From Paenibacillus wynnii (GTDB taxonomy: Bacteria; Bacillota; Bacilli; Paenibacillales; Paenibacillaceae), in assembly GCF_030812855.1 (NCBI RefSeq), contig NZ_JAUSTK010000022.1, forward strand, positions 1-64,000: a stretch of DNA of 64,000 nucleotides, read 5' to 3'. The notes under the pieces were generated by a model. That model ran no database searches, had not been told where the DNA came from, and saw only the letters and a program-made list of their open reading frames with translations. This document shows positions 8,872 through 17,793 of the stretch, one piece after another. How positions within the stretch are numbered: the stretch's first letter is position 1; each line of letters begins with the position of its first letter. The position numbers were made by a program, and so were the translations under genes.

Positions 8872-9738
8872 ATGAAAAAAAGCTACATGATTCTTGTTAG
8901 CTGCGTTTTGGCAGTTAGCCTGACGTCGGGTGCTGCTTTGGCTAAATCCCCAAATGGGAATGGAAACGGAAATAAGCAGGGTGCCACAGAAACTAAGCCT
9001 GTTACTGCACCAACAAAAACTAACGACAAAGTGGTAAAAGACAAAGCAACCGTGACTTCCGCTACATACGCTACGTATGGAACTAACGGACACAATGGAT
9101 ATAAGGGACTTCTCAATGCGATCGAAAATGTTAAGGACAAGCCGGCCGGTGCCGTTATTGCCGACCTTTTGCTGACCAAGTATAATACTCAGCTTACTCC
9201 TGAAATGAAAGCTCAGCTTGAAGCGATTAAGGAAAAGGATGCGGCGTTATCAGCACTTGCCGACATTCTGGCCCAAAAAGGTAGCGTAACCGATGCGGTT
9301 TATGTGGAAAAAGAAGCTATTCTAGCCAATGTCAAAAACCTGGATTCCTATAAGAAGCTGGGCAAGCTGTACGAAAAAAGCGGTAAAAGAGGTGTGAAGC
9401 TATTCGTTAACGGTGTAGAGTCCTCTTCGGAAGTTGCTCCTATTCTAACATCCGGAAGCACATTAGTGCCGTTCCGTGCTATTTCTGAGGCATTACAAGC
9501 AGAGGTGGTCTGGAATCAGAAAGAACGCTCCGTTACCGTAACCCGCGATGGAGTTACTGTGAAGCTCATTATTGATAAAAAGACCGCATACGTCAACGGT
9601 CAACCTGTCGCGCTGCAAGTACCCGCATCCATTGTAAAAGGCAGCACAGTTGTACCTGTTCGCTTCGTGAGTGAAGCCCTGAAGGCTACTGTGAAGTGGG
9701 AGCCGGAATCCCAAACGGTTGTAATCTACGAAGAGTAG
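8872..9738 (+). CDS. secreted stalk-domain (copper amine oxidase N-like) protein
   Basis: A 288-residue secreted protein. The signal peptide is about 24 residues, cleaved near ALAK. A short Gly/Asn/Lys-rich linker follows, then a helical middle, then a C-terminal copper-amine-oxidase-like domain at about residues 175-288 with the repeated signature STLVPFRAISEALQAEVVW and STVVPVRFVSEALKATVKW. It belongs to the same family as the protein at 2036-3823 but is otherwise unrelated. The domain is a structural wall module; function is unknown. The start ATG follows GGGAGG. A strong hairpin follows the stop. Confidence 0.85.
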   Translation: MKKSYMILVSCVLAVSLTSGAALAKSPNGNGNGNKQGATETKPVTAPTKTNDKVVKDKATVTSATYATYGTNGHNGYKGLLNAIENVKDKPAGAVIADLLLTKYNTQLTPEMKAQLEAIKEKDAALSALADILAQKGSVTDAVYVEKEAILANVKNLDSYKKLGKLYEKSGKRGVKLFVNGVESSSEVAPILTSGSTLVPFRAISEALQAEVVWNQKERSVTVTRDGVTVKLIIDKKTAYVNGQPVALQVPASIVKGSTVVPVRFVSEALKATVKWEPESQTVVIYEE

Positions 9739-9792
9739 GGTTATAAACTGAGGTATACTAAGAATTGTAGAAGTATAAAGGTTAGTTAGAAG

Positions 9793-9823
9793 GGACACGG
9801 CATAGCTGCCGTGTCCTTTATTA
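9793..9823 (+). terminator. terminator after stalk-domain gene
   Basis: GGACACGGCA-TAGC-TGCCGTGTCC is a perfect 10-bp stem followed by TTTATTATTT. Confidence 0.8.
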
Positions 9824-9945
9824 TTTCAGGATGGGTGAAACGGTTGGTTGATTAAACGGGTCAAAGCCAATAAGATAGAGATTATGAGCAATTAAGCAAC
9901 CGAGGCGTGTAGCAGATATCACTTAAAGAAATAAGGAGCTGTAAT

Positions 9946-10710
9946 ATGAGCCGTACAGTAACCGTGAAAAATGTAATCATCGGTGAGGGTACACCGAAGA
10001 TTTGTGTGCCGATTATGGGGGCCACCGTATTGGAATTGAAGCAGGAGGCGGAGTCGCTGAAATCGCTATCTCCCGATCTGGTCGAATGGAGGACAGATTT
10101 CTTTGAGCAAGTAGAGGATATTGAAGCCGTTAAGGAAGCACTATTAGAAATCCATTCTGTCATTCCAGACCTGCCGCTCATCTTCACCTTCCGCAGTGCC
10201 AAAGAAGGCGGTCAGAAGGGAATTAGCACAGAATATTATATCACGCTGAATAAGATGGCCGTCGAAAGCGGTCTAGTCGATATGATTGACGTTGAATTAT
10301 TTAATGATGAAGCGGATGTCAAAGAAATCATTGCAGCCGCACATGCCAAGCATGTGTTCGTAATTATATCTAACCATGACTTTCATGGAACCCCTCCCAA
10401 GGAGGAAATCGTATCACGCCTGCGAAGAGCTCAGGAGCTTGGGGGAGATCTTCCCAAAATTGCGGTGATGCCAAACCATCCGGGGGATGTGCTGACTCTG
10501 CTGGAAGCCACCTATATCATGAAGGAACAATATGCAGACCGTCCGATTATAACGATGTCTATGGCGGGGACAGGCGTAATCAGCCGTCTTACGGGGGAAA
10601 TATTCGGTTCGGCCCTGACTTTCGGCGCGGCTCATAAAGTCTCAGCACCGGGCCAGGTGGCCGTCGCTGAGATGAGGGATATGCTGTCCTTGTTACATCG
10701 AAATCTATAA
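9946..10710 (+). CDS. aroD: type I 3-dehydroquinate dehydratase
   Basis: The third step of the shikimate pathway: dehydration of 3-dehydroquinate through a Schiff base. The 254-residue length is typical of type I enzymes. Both active-site residues are visible: histidine at about residue 144 in NHDFHGTP and the Schiff-base lysine at about residue 171 in LPKIAVMP. Other family landmarks are DLVEWRTDFF and the C-terminal SAPGQ segment. The start has AAGGAG upstream. rbsK follows 45 bases later in the same direction and may be co-transcribed, though the functions are unrelated. Confidence 0.96.
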   Translation: MSRTVTVKNVIIGEGTPKICVPIMGATVLELKQEAESLKSLSPDLVEWRTDFFEQVEDIEAVKEALLEIHSVIPDLPLIFTFRSAKEGGQKGISTEYYITLNKMAVESGLVDMIDVELFNDEADVKEIIAAAHAKHVFVIISNHDFHGTPPKEEIVSRLRRAQELGGDLPKIAVMPNHPGDVLTLLEATYIMKEQYADRPIITMSMAGTGVISRLTGEIFGSALTFGAAHKVSAPGQVAVAEMRDMLSLLHRNL

Positions 10711-10755
10711 GAACTTTCCGCCTTATCAAGAGACTCAACAAGGAGGAGGGATGAG

Positions 10756-11676
10756 ATGAAGACACCTCATATAGTTGTAATCGGCAGTTTAAATATGGAT
10801 ATTGTCATAGAAGCAGATAGATCCCCACAGCTGGGAGAAACCATTCTAGGACATAATGCTCGGTTCATACCGGGCGGTAAGGGTGCGAATCAAGCGGTAG
10901 CGGCTGCTAGACTGGGAGCTAGAACGACAATGATCGGCGCAGTCGGAGCAGACAGCTTTGGTCAAGATCTCCTGCTGGCCTTGGATACCGATAAGATCCA
11001 CAGAGGTTCCGTTAAAGTCGTTGAGGGCAGCTCCACGGGAGTAGCTTCTATCTTTATCACTGGCGGCGATAATAGCATTGTGGTTGTACCGGGTGCTAAT
11101 TACAAGCTGCTGCCTGAGGATATCGACAAATATGATGACATTATTCAGGAAGCAGATATCGTTCTTCTGCAGCTGGAGATTCCACTTGAAATGGTGCGTC
11201 ACGCGGTAACAAAAGCCAAAGCCATGGGCAAGACAATCATTTTGAATCCTGCACCTGCACAGGCTTTACCTGAGGATCTGCTGAGAAATGTGGATTACAT
11301 TACGCCTAACCGGTCAGAACTAAGTTTACTTACGGGGATGAACACCGAAGGCAAAGCGCTGGAAGCTGCAATGAGAACTCTAGCACAACTGGGAAGTAAT
11401 GTAGTGACAACCCTTGGGGAAGAGGGATCAGCTTTTCTGGAAGAGAAGAGCACTCTTCAAAAGGTATCCGGTTATAAAGTTCCAGTTATTGATACTACCG
11501 GTGCAGGAGATTCGTTCAATGCGGGATTAGCCTATTCGCTGGCATTAGGGAACAGCTTGGAGCAATCCGTTGCATTCGCAGCTAAGGTATCTGCATTAGC
11601 CGTTACCCGATTTGGGGCCCAAGCAGGTATGCCTAGCCTAGAGGAAGTAACGATGTTCGGAAATAATACGTTGTGA
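10756..11676 (+). CDS. rbsK: ribokinase
   Basis: A 306-residue PfkB-family kinase that phosphorylates ribose to ribose-5-phosphate. The N-terminal pattern GSLNMDIVIEADRSPQLGET and PGGKGANQAVAAARLGA are the ribokinase signature. The C-terminal DTTGAGDSFNAG contains the catalytic aspartate and anion hole. The start ATG sits behind AAGGAGG. No rbsDACB transport genes are nearby, so this is a stand-alone ribokinase. A clear terminator follows. Confidence 0.93.
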   Translation: MKTPHIVVIGSLNMDIVIEADRSPQLGETILGHNARFIPGGKGANQAVAAARLGARTTMIGAVGADSFGQDLLLALDTDKIHRGSVKVVEGSSTGVASIFITGGDNSIVVVPGANYKLLPEDIDKYDDIIQEADIVLLQLEIPLEMVRHAVTKAKAMGKTIILNPAPAQALPEDLLRNVDYITPNRSELSLLTGMNTEGKALEAAMRTLAQLGSNVVTTLGEEGSAFLEEKSTLQKVSGYKVPVIDTTGAGDSFNAGLAYSLALGNSLEQSVAFAAKVSALAVTRFGAQAGMPSLEEVTMFGNNTL

Positions 11677-11690
11677 TTTGAATGTAAAAA

Positions 11691-11725
11691 GAAGTCGCTC
11701 CTATTAGAGAGCGATTTCTTTTTTT
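11691..11725 (+). terminator. terminator after rbsK
   Basis: GAAGTCGCTC and GAGCGATTTC form a 10-bp stem (one G-T pair) with an 8-base loop, followed by seven Ts. Confidence 0.85.
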
Positions 11726-11736
11726 AACTTAGTTAA

Positions 11737-12501
11737 TTACTTTTCCGTCCCCGTATAATGATGCACAGCATCTCTGAGGAAAGCTGCAAGGCCGGGCTGC
11801 CGCTTGTCGTAATACGCGGTAAACCGTTCATCGTCTACATACATCTGTGCAACTCCGGCATGAGCTTCCTTGGAATACGTGCCCCAGTAGAAGGATAAGC
11901 ATTGACGGTGCAGGTCGGCTGCTTTTTGTGCCAATACACTTGCCGGGTCGCCTCCTTCCATGGCATCAACTAACGATTCAAACATCTCCTCCTCCAGCCT
12001 TTGGATATCCGCATGTTGTTCTTCCGTCATGTTTTTCACTTTTTGATTCGATTGATCTATAGCGCTATCGCCGTATTTCTCACGTATTTCTTGTCCATAT
12101 TTTTCCTCATTGTCATCAATCAGCTTTTGCTTGAAACCCTCGAATTTTTCTTTATCACTCATTGTTATTCTCCCTTCTGTAGATGCCAGTGTTTTTTCGA
12201 CGTTGGCGATTAACAGGTTTAGTTGTTTTCTTTTCTCCAACAGCTTGTCGTGGTGTTCCTGCAATGCTTTAGCCCCATCAAATGAAGGTGCGGTTACAAT
12301 GTCCTTGATGCTCTCTAGACTTAAGCCAAGCTCACGGTAAAAAAGAATCTGCTGAAGTCGGTCTACCTCGGCCTGCCCATAAATTCGGTAACCGGATGAG
12401 TTGATTCTTGCCGGCTTAAGAATTCCAAACTCATCGTAGTAACGCAGTGTTCGAGTGCTTATCCCTGCCAGCGTTCCCAGCTTTTGCACGGTGTATTCCG
12501 T
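11737..12501 (-). CDS. MerR-family regulator, TipAL type
   Basis: An N-terminal MerR winged helix (YTVQKLGTLAGISTRTLRYYDEFGILKP), a coiled dimer helix, and a C-terminal TipAS-like antibiotic-recognition domain of about 125 residues. Such regulators sense drugs or other small ligands and activate promoters with a 19-bp spacer. The reading frame extends upstream to a TTG at 12576, but that TTG is the first half of a TTGACA promoter box. The best ribosome site (GGGGGG) sits 7 bases before an ACG at 12501, exactly where family members have ATG. The next in-frame start is GTG at 12489. The start is therefore uncertain. Confidence 0.88.
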   Translation of the reverse strand, partial: TEYTVQKLGTLAGISTRTLRYYDEFGILKPARINSSGYRIYGQAEVDRLQQILFYRELGLSLESIKDIVTAPSFDGAKALQEHHDKLLEKRKQLNLLIANVEKTLASTEGRITMSDKEKFEGFKQKLIDDNEEKYGQEIREKYGDSAIDQSNQKVKNMTEEQHADIQRLEEEMFESLVDAMEGGDPASVLAQKAADLHRQCLSFYWGTYSKEAHAGVAQMYVDDERFTAYYDKRQPGLAAFLRDAVHHYTGTEK

Positions 12502-12545
12502 AGTACCACCCCCCAGATCTGTTGTCAGCTTGTGCTTACAAATTA

Positions 12546-12576
12546 ACTGTACTCCTTTACGTAACGGCAATGTCAA
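12546..12576 (-). promoter_or_regulatory. MerR-type promoter with 19-bp spacer
   Basis: On the minus strand TTGACA (12576-12571) and TACAGT (12551-12546) are separated by exactly 19 bases. That is the overlong spacing used by MerR-family activators. The palindrome TTACGTAA sits centrally in the spacer. It lies directly upstream of the MerR gene, so autoregulation is likely. Confidence 0.65.
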
Positions 12577-12688
12577 ACCCTTATTTTGAAAAAGTAGATC
12601 CGTATGTAAAACAGCGCCAGTTCCCTATCGGATGAAGCTCTAGGGAGACTGCCGCTGTTATTTTGGAGAATCAGAAGTAGGATGGAGA

Positions 12689-13438
12689 TTAGCCCTTATT
12701 AACCTGTGCCGCAAAATAATCCTGCAGCTCTGCTAGCTTGCGGGGATCAGCCAACACCTTTTCCGGGAAATAATGCTCAGCCACAAGATCCCAGGTAGGA
12801 ACAATTTTTTGAGCTGTGATGGCTTTGATAGCGATCTTCACCGTTTTGCGTTCTCTGGCATTGGAGAAGGTATCCTTGTAATGCTGTATCCGTTCAAAGT
12901 CCAGTTCGTTGAAGACCGCCCGGAAAATCTCTGAGGTCATCCGCGCATCATCCAGTGCACGGTGTGCAGAGCCTGAAGGATCAAGCTCAAACAATGCCAT
13001 TGCGCCCTCTACACTAATATCGTTACTAAGGCCGCGAGCCCGCAGAACGCCCTTCAGCAGGTCGAAATAAGGAGCAGCCAGCCAGTAGGAAACATCCATT
13101 TTGTGTATACGGACATCCTGTATAATCCGCTTCATATCCTCGCCGCCCCATGTAAGCAGTAGAACTCCATCTGTGCTTAGGTCGAGCCATTCTCTAAAAT
13201 CGGTGATAACCTTGGGGAAGCGATCGGCTACGTCGATCTCCTCTTGGGGAATACCGGTCTTTTTCTTAATAAAGGAATTCAGGGTCGAGAAATATATGGG
13301 TTTGATCAAGGAAGAGAATTCATCCTTATACTGCAATGAAGAGTCTAACCGGACGGCTCCAATCTCAATGACCTCCATAGGGTGGTCGCTGGCAAACTTA
13401 CGGCCGTTGAATTCGATGTCCAGAATAATATAATCCAC
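12689..13438 (-). CDS. DEDDh 3'-5' exonuclease domain protein
   Basis: A 249-residue exonuclease of the DNA polymerase III epsilon/RNase T superfamily. Motif Exo I is YIILDIEFNG near the N-terminus. Exo III is HRALDDARMTSEIF with the catalytic His and Asp. It resembles the KapD/KinA-inhibitor type, but the substrate cannot be read from the sequence. The GTG start 9 bases after GGAGG places the nuclease domain at the N-terminus. The longer frame adds 35 basic residues without family likeness. Confidence 0.85.
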   Translation of the reverse strand: MDYIILDIEFNGRKFASDHPMEVIEIGAVRLDSSLQYKDEFSSLIKPIYFSTLNSFIKKKTGIPQEEIDVADRFPKVITDFREWLDLSTDGVLLLTWGGEDMKRIIQDVRIHKMDVSYWLAAPYFDLLKGVLRARGLSNDISVEGAMALFELDPSGSAHRALDDARMTSEIFRAVFNELDFERIQHYKDTFSNARERKTVKIAIKAITAQKIVPTWDLVAEHYFPEKVLADPRKLAELQDYFAAQVNKG

Positions 13439-13670
13439 AGGTACTTGCCTCCGTTTCCGTGACTGACGCGTAACACGTGCTTGCGCCGACAACTCTATTT
13501 TAACAAAAAAAGCGGGACAACGGGGAATAAGGAAGTAAATCAAGTATGTGATGCTTGCTAAGATTGTATCCTTCGTTTGTAAAGTTTTCGTAAAAGGGTT
13601 GAATTAAACCGAAGGGACAGCTTAAACTAAATTGAAATTCATGTTATTAGAAAAGGAGTAACCTACCTGT

Positions 13671-14888
13671 ATGGAAACGGACCCACAAGCAGAAGTAACA
13701 CCGGGCATCGGCAAGGGGAAGTTATCGGCACTTATTGAGGTATGGGGTGTCTCTACAAAACTCGGATTAACCTCTTTCGGAGGGCCCATTGCGCACCTTG
13801 GTTATTTCCATGACGAGTATATTCGGCGGCGTAAATGGATGGATGAACGAAGCTACGCCGATCTGGTTGCCCTCTGTCAGTTCCTTCCCGGTCCTGCAAG
13901 TAGTCAGGTTGGGATTGGTATCGGAGTCGTAAGAGCTGGACTGCTGGGCGGCATCGTTGCATGGTTAGGCTTTACGTTACCTTCTGTCATAGCTTTAGTG
14001 GCTTTTGCGTATCTTCTTCAAGGCTTCGATATTGGACATGCAGGCTGGATCCATGGATTGAAAATCGTAGCTGTAGCAATTGTAGCTCATGCCATCTGGG
14101 GTATGGGGCAGAAACTTACTCCGGACCCTGTTCGGGTCACCCTAGCGGTTATTGCCATGGCAATCACTTTGTCTTGGCAAACGGCTTACAGTCAGGTCAT
14201 TATTATTCTTGCCGCTGGAGGTATTGGTTTAGGGTTGTATCGCAAAAAAGCTATAGAGGGTACGCAGAGCTTGCCCATTAAGATAAGCAGAACGTTTGGT
14301 GTGGTGTGCCTTACTTTATTCTTCGCTCTGATTCTATTGCTGCCGTTATTCAGACAGTGGGGGGACAGCAAAGGCTTGTCGATGATTGACAGCTTTTACC
14401 GTTCAGGATCCTTGGTTTTTGGCGGGGGGCACGTTGTGCTGCCGCTTTTGCAGCAGGAAGTGGTTCCTGCGGGCTGGGTTACACAGGCGAATTTTTTGGC
14501 AGGGTATGGAGCCACTCAGGCTGTCCCAGGTCCTCTTTTTACATTTGCGGGTTATCTTGGAGCTATGGCGGGAGGCGTGCCCGGGGCCATCATTGCTGTC
14601 TTAGCCATTTTCCTGCCGGCCTTTCTTCTTGTCGTTGGGGTGTTGCCTTTTTGGAACGGCTTAAGAAATAATCCGAAGATCCAAGGTGCATTGATGGGTG
14701 TAAATGCGGCTGTCGTTGGAATCTTGCTGGCGGCTCTATATGATCCCCTTTGGACTACGGCCATTCTGCAACCTATGGATTTTGTATTAGCTGTTTTATT
14801 GTTTACCATGCTTGTGTTTTGGAAGCTGCCCCCTTGGATGATTGTTCTAACGGGAGCTGCCGGAGGGTTGGTGCTTGGTTTTATTTAA
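13671..14888 (+). CDS. chrA: chromate transporter, long-chain CHR family
   Basis: A 405-residue membrane protein with two homologous CHR halves, the long form that exports chromate or related oxyanions. The first half has FGGPIAHLGYFHDEYI and FLPGPASSQVGIGIG. The second half has FGGGHVVLPLLQQEVV and AVPGPLFTFAGYLG. About ten hydrophobic segments are visible. No chrB regulator is nearby. AAGGAG lies 13 bases upstream of the ATG. A repeat array begins about 260 bases downstream. Confidence 0.93.
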   Translation: METDPQAEVTPGIGKGKLSALIEVWGVSTKLGLTSFGGPIAHLGYFHDEYIRRRKWMDERSYADLVALCQFLPGPASSQVGIGIGVVRAGLLGGIVAWLGFTLPSVIALVAFAYLLQGFDIGHAGWIHGLKIVAVAIVAHAIWGMGQKLTPDPVRVTLAVIAMAITLSWQTAYSQVIIILAAGGIGLGLYRKKAIEGTQSLPIKISRTFGVVCLTLFFALILLLPLFRQWGDSKGLSMIDSFYRSGSLVFGGGHVVLPLLQQEVVPAGWVTQANFLAGYGATQAVPGPLFTFAGYLGAMAGGVPGAIIAVLAIFLPAFLLVVGVLPFWNGLRNNPKIQGALMGVNAAVVGILLAALYDPLWTTAILQPMDFVLAVLLFTMLVFWKLPPWMIVLTGAAGGLVLGFI

Positions 14889-14896
14889 GCAAATAA

Positions 14897-15013
14897 CAGG
14901 ATATTTCCGGATCAACCGCAAAATCAGTGCTTGACTATGTAGCCGACAAAATGGGGCTTAGCACCAAACGGGTGTATAGCAAAAATGAGGTTAGCTTGGA
15001 TCTAGCCTTATGA
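14897..15013 (+). other. possible degenerate coding remnant
   Basis: A 38-codon open frame without start, beginning right after a stop, reads as ordinary protein (VLDYVADKMGLSTKRVYSK in its middle) and ends in TGA. It has no ribosome site and sits between chrA and the repeat array. It may be the 3' end of a lost gene. The family is not recognised. Confidence 0.25.
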
Positions 15014-15149
15014 GGAGGAAAGCGAACAATAGCGTCATTGGAGGGACTTGACTAATAAGTGGACACGGTAAATGCAACCCAGGATAATAGAATAGACTCT
15101 AGAAGATGTAGTACCTGCGGTTGAGCGTCAACGTTATAAAAATGAATTC

Positions 15150-16081
15150 CGTCAATCGCCCTTAGATGGTGCATTCCGCTAAATGAGATGTAAAAGTGCA
15201 ATTGAATCGCCCTCGGATAGCGGATTCGGCTAAATGAGATGTAAAAGTGCAATTGAATCGCCCTCGGATAGCGGATTCGGCTAAATGAGATGTAAAAGTG
15301 CAATTGAATCGCCCTCAGATGGTGCATTCCGCTAAATGAGATGTAAAAGTGCAATTGAATCGCCCTCGGATAGTGGATTCTGCTAAATGAGATGTAAAAG
15401 TGCAATTAAATTGCCCTCGGATGGTGCATTCCGCTAAATGAGATGTAAAAGTGCAATTGAATCGCCCTCAGATGGTGCATTCCGCTAAATGAGATGTAAA
15501 AGTGCAGGAATCGGTGGGAATCGGGTGTGTCAAGAGCTGAAATGTTGTAGAAAGTGCAGGAATTAGTGGGAATCGGGTGTGTCAAGAGCTGAAATGTTGT
15601 AGAAAGTGCAGGAATTAGTGGGAATCGGGTGTGTTAGGAGCTGAAATGTTGTAGAAAGTGCAGGAATCGGTGGGAATCGGGTGTGTTAAGAGCTGAAATG
15701 TTGTATAAACTGCAGGAATTAGTGGGAATCGGGTGTGTTAAGAGCTGAAATGTTGTAGAAAGTGCAGGAATTAGTGGGAATGAGATGTAAAAGTGCAATT
15801 GAATCGCCCTCAGAGGGTGCATTCCGCCAAATGAGATGTAAAAGTGCAATTGAATCGCCCTCAGATGGTGCATTCCGCTAAATGAGCTGTAAAAGTGCAA
15901 TTGAATCGCCCTCAGAGGGTGCATTCTGCTAAATGAGATGTAAAAGTGCAATTGAATCGCCCTCAGATGGTGCATTCGCCAAATGAGATGTAAAAGTGCT
16001 ATTGAATCGCCCTCGGATAGTGGATTCGGCTAAATGAGATGTAAAGTGCAATTGAATCGCCTCGGATGGTGCAATCCGCTA
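15150..16081. repeat. composite tandem-repeat array 1 (51-bp and 52-bp monomers)
   Basis: Two blocks of a 51-bp monomer (core GATGTAAAAGTGCAATTGAA) flank six copies of an unrelated 52-bp monomer (core GTGCAGGAATTAGTGGGAAT). The 51-bp units start near 15181, 15232, 15283, 15334, 15385, 15436 and 15487, and again near 15778, 15829, 15880, 15931, 15981 and 16032. The 52-bp units start at 15502, 15554, 15606, 15658, 15710 and 15762. Open frames across it result from the 51-base period being divisible by three; no ribosome sites are present. It lies between two convergent genes. Confidence 0.9.
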
Positions 16082-16164
16082 ACGGAGTCCGTTATTCTCC
16101 AAATGTAACCTTTTTGAAGCAAATAAGGGCTTTGGTGTCCGTAGCTCCAGAAAGAGGAGAATTT

Positions 16165-16203
16165 AAATAAAAAGACACCCTCTTCTAATCAAGAGAGTGC
16201 CTT
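16165..16203 (-). terminator. terminator of the sugar operon (minus strand)
   Basis: On the minus strand AAGGCACTCTCTT and AAGAGGGTGTCTT form a 13-bp stem with wobble pairs, followed by TTTTTATTT. It ends the transcript of the response-regulator gene. Confidence 0.8.
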
Positions 16204-16272
16204 AACAGAGTTTACATCATTTCTGGAGAAGCTGAGATTCCTGATAGGGGAACTGTAGTTGTTAGTACAAGG

Positions 16273-17766
16273 CTAGATAGAAATTCGCTTGTATTCATTC
16301 GGTGTCACACCTACTACACGCTTGAAGAGTTTGTTGAAATAAGCAGGATCGGGATATCCGACTTCGCTACCTATTTCGTGAACCTTTAGATCAGGAGAGT
16401 TTTTGAGCAGCTGTTTAGCTTTACGGATTCGGATTTCAATAATGTAATCAGTCAGAGTCAACCCCGTCTCCTGCTTGAACAGTTTGCTCAAATAACTTGG
16501 CGTCAAGAATACCATGTTTGCCAGATGATTAAGCTCCGCATGCTGATTATAGTTGGCTGTTATCCAGCGCTTCACCGTCTCTACTGCTGTACCTGACATT
16601 TCTAGGCGGTTGGTTCGTATTTCGTTCAATGCAGACGAGAAGACGGAGGTAAAGAGGTTCTCCATTTCCTTGAAGCTCGTACAGGACTGAATGTTTTCCT
16701 GCAACCGGATGTGGGTTACTCTTTTATAAACAGCCTCGAACTCCTGCAGCTCCTTGCTTGCAGTCTCCTCAATGAGATGACAGATCTGCAGAATTTGATC
16801 CGAATAAGCTTGTTGTGCTCTTAACTCTGAAAACATTTTATGAACAGAATCCATTACTCCCGTTACATTCAGAATTTGCAAGTCATGAATCAGAGACTCA
16901 TTAAAAGCAGAAAAGGGAGCTGTAGTTACAGCCTCAGACTTGCTAATCTCTTGGATATTCGCGTAATGGAAAGTCTTAGGGCTGTAGATACCGGCATCAC
17001 ACGCCTGTTTGGCTTCTAGATAGGCTTGTCTTAGCTTGGAAGGATCATTATAGGAGCAACTGGAACCTAAATGCTGAACATGCTCTGGGGATTCTCCCAT
17101 GATTAGATCAGCTATATCCTTCATCTCATCAAAGGTGAGTTTCCGTTCCGAATACCAAATCAAGACATGGAGACCTTTATGAACTTCTATATCGTCGAAC
17201 AGAAATTCCTTCTCTTGCCGCAGACTGTCTGCACAAAAACAGACCGCTTCTTGACAGCTTTCCTTAAGAACAAATGTCGTGAAATAAGGCTGGGGCAAGG
17301 TAAGGCCGGTCATTAGAATGGAAGAAGGTTCTTCAATATGAAGCAGTGACAGCAGCAGACCGGATCGGTGCCCCGCCTCTTTCTCCAGCTGTTGTCTCCG
17401 TTCTTCATTGAGGCGGTACAACAATTCAAACAGCTGCTCTTTATCGATAGGCTTTAGTAAATAGTCCACAGCTGAACTGCGAATAGCTTCCCGGGCATAA
17501 TTAAACTCAACAAATCCGCTCATCAAAATAGAACGAATCTGAGGGTGGCTGGCTTTCAGCCTTTTTATAAGCTCCAGGCCGTCGATTTGCGGCATGCGGA
17601 TATCCGTTATCACAACATCAAAATGGAGCTCCGGCATCCCATCAAGAACTTGTTTGCCATCGGGATACGTTCCAACTATCAGAAAATTATTACTTTCTTT
17701 ACTGATCATCCGGGCCAGACCTTCACGAATCAGGACCTCGTCATCTACAATCACAATTCGCAGCAA
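16273..17766 (-). CDS. two-component response regulator, AraC/YesN type
   Basis: About 497 residues. An N-terminal receiver domain has the acidic pocket DDE, the phosphoacceptor aspartate in VVITDIRMPQIDG and the lysine in YLLKPID. A long linker follows, then a C-terminal AraC double helix-turn-helix ending VGYPDPAYFNKLFKRVVGVTP. The TTG at 17766 gives the typical start MLRIVIVDDE and has AAAGGGG nine bases upstream. An ATG 24 bases further upstream has a weaker site. It pairs with the kinase just upstream and probably controls the sugar transporter and the divergent hydrolases. Confidence 0.92.
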   Translation of the reverse strand: MLRIVIVDDEVLIREGLARMISKESNNFLIVGTYPDGKQVLDGMPELHFDVVITDIRMPQIDGLELIKRLKASHPQIRSILMSGFVEFNYAREAIRSSAVDYLLKPIDKEQLFELLYRLNEERRQQLEKEAGHRSGLLLSLLHIEEPSSILMTGLTLPQPYFTTFVLKESCQEAVCFCADSLRQEKEFLFDDIEVHKGLHVLIWYSERKLTFDEMKDIADLIMGESPEHVQHLGSSCSYNDPSKLRQAYLEAKQACDAGIYSPKTFHYANIQEISKSEAVTTAPFSAFNESLIHDLQILNVTGVMDSVHKMFSELRAQQAYSDQILQICHLIEETASKELQEFEAVYKRVTHIRLQENIQSCTSFKEMENLFTSVFSSALNEIRTNRLEMSGTAVETVKRWITANYNQHAELNHLANMVFLTPSYLSKLFKQETGLTLTDYIIEIRIRKAKQLLKNSPDLKVHEIGSEVGYPDPAYFNKLFKRVVGVTPNEYKRISI

Positions 17767-17793
17767 AACAGTTAACCCCTTTCCAAGCATGTA

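Noticed and set aside
15052..15975. Minus-strand frames in array 1
   Set aside because: Repeat-driven frames without ribosome sites or independent protein likeness.
15150..16081. CRISPR array
   Set aside because: Units are continuous near-identical tandem repeats without a constant repeat plus unique spacers, and no cas genes are in the window.
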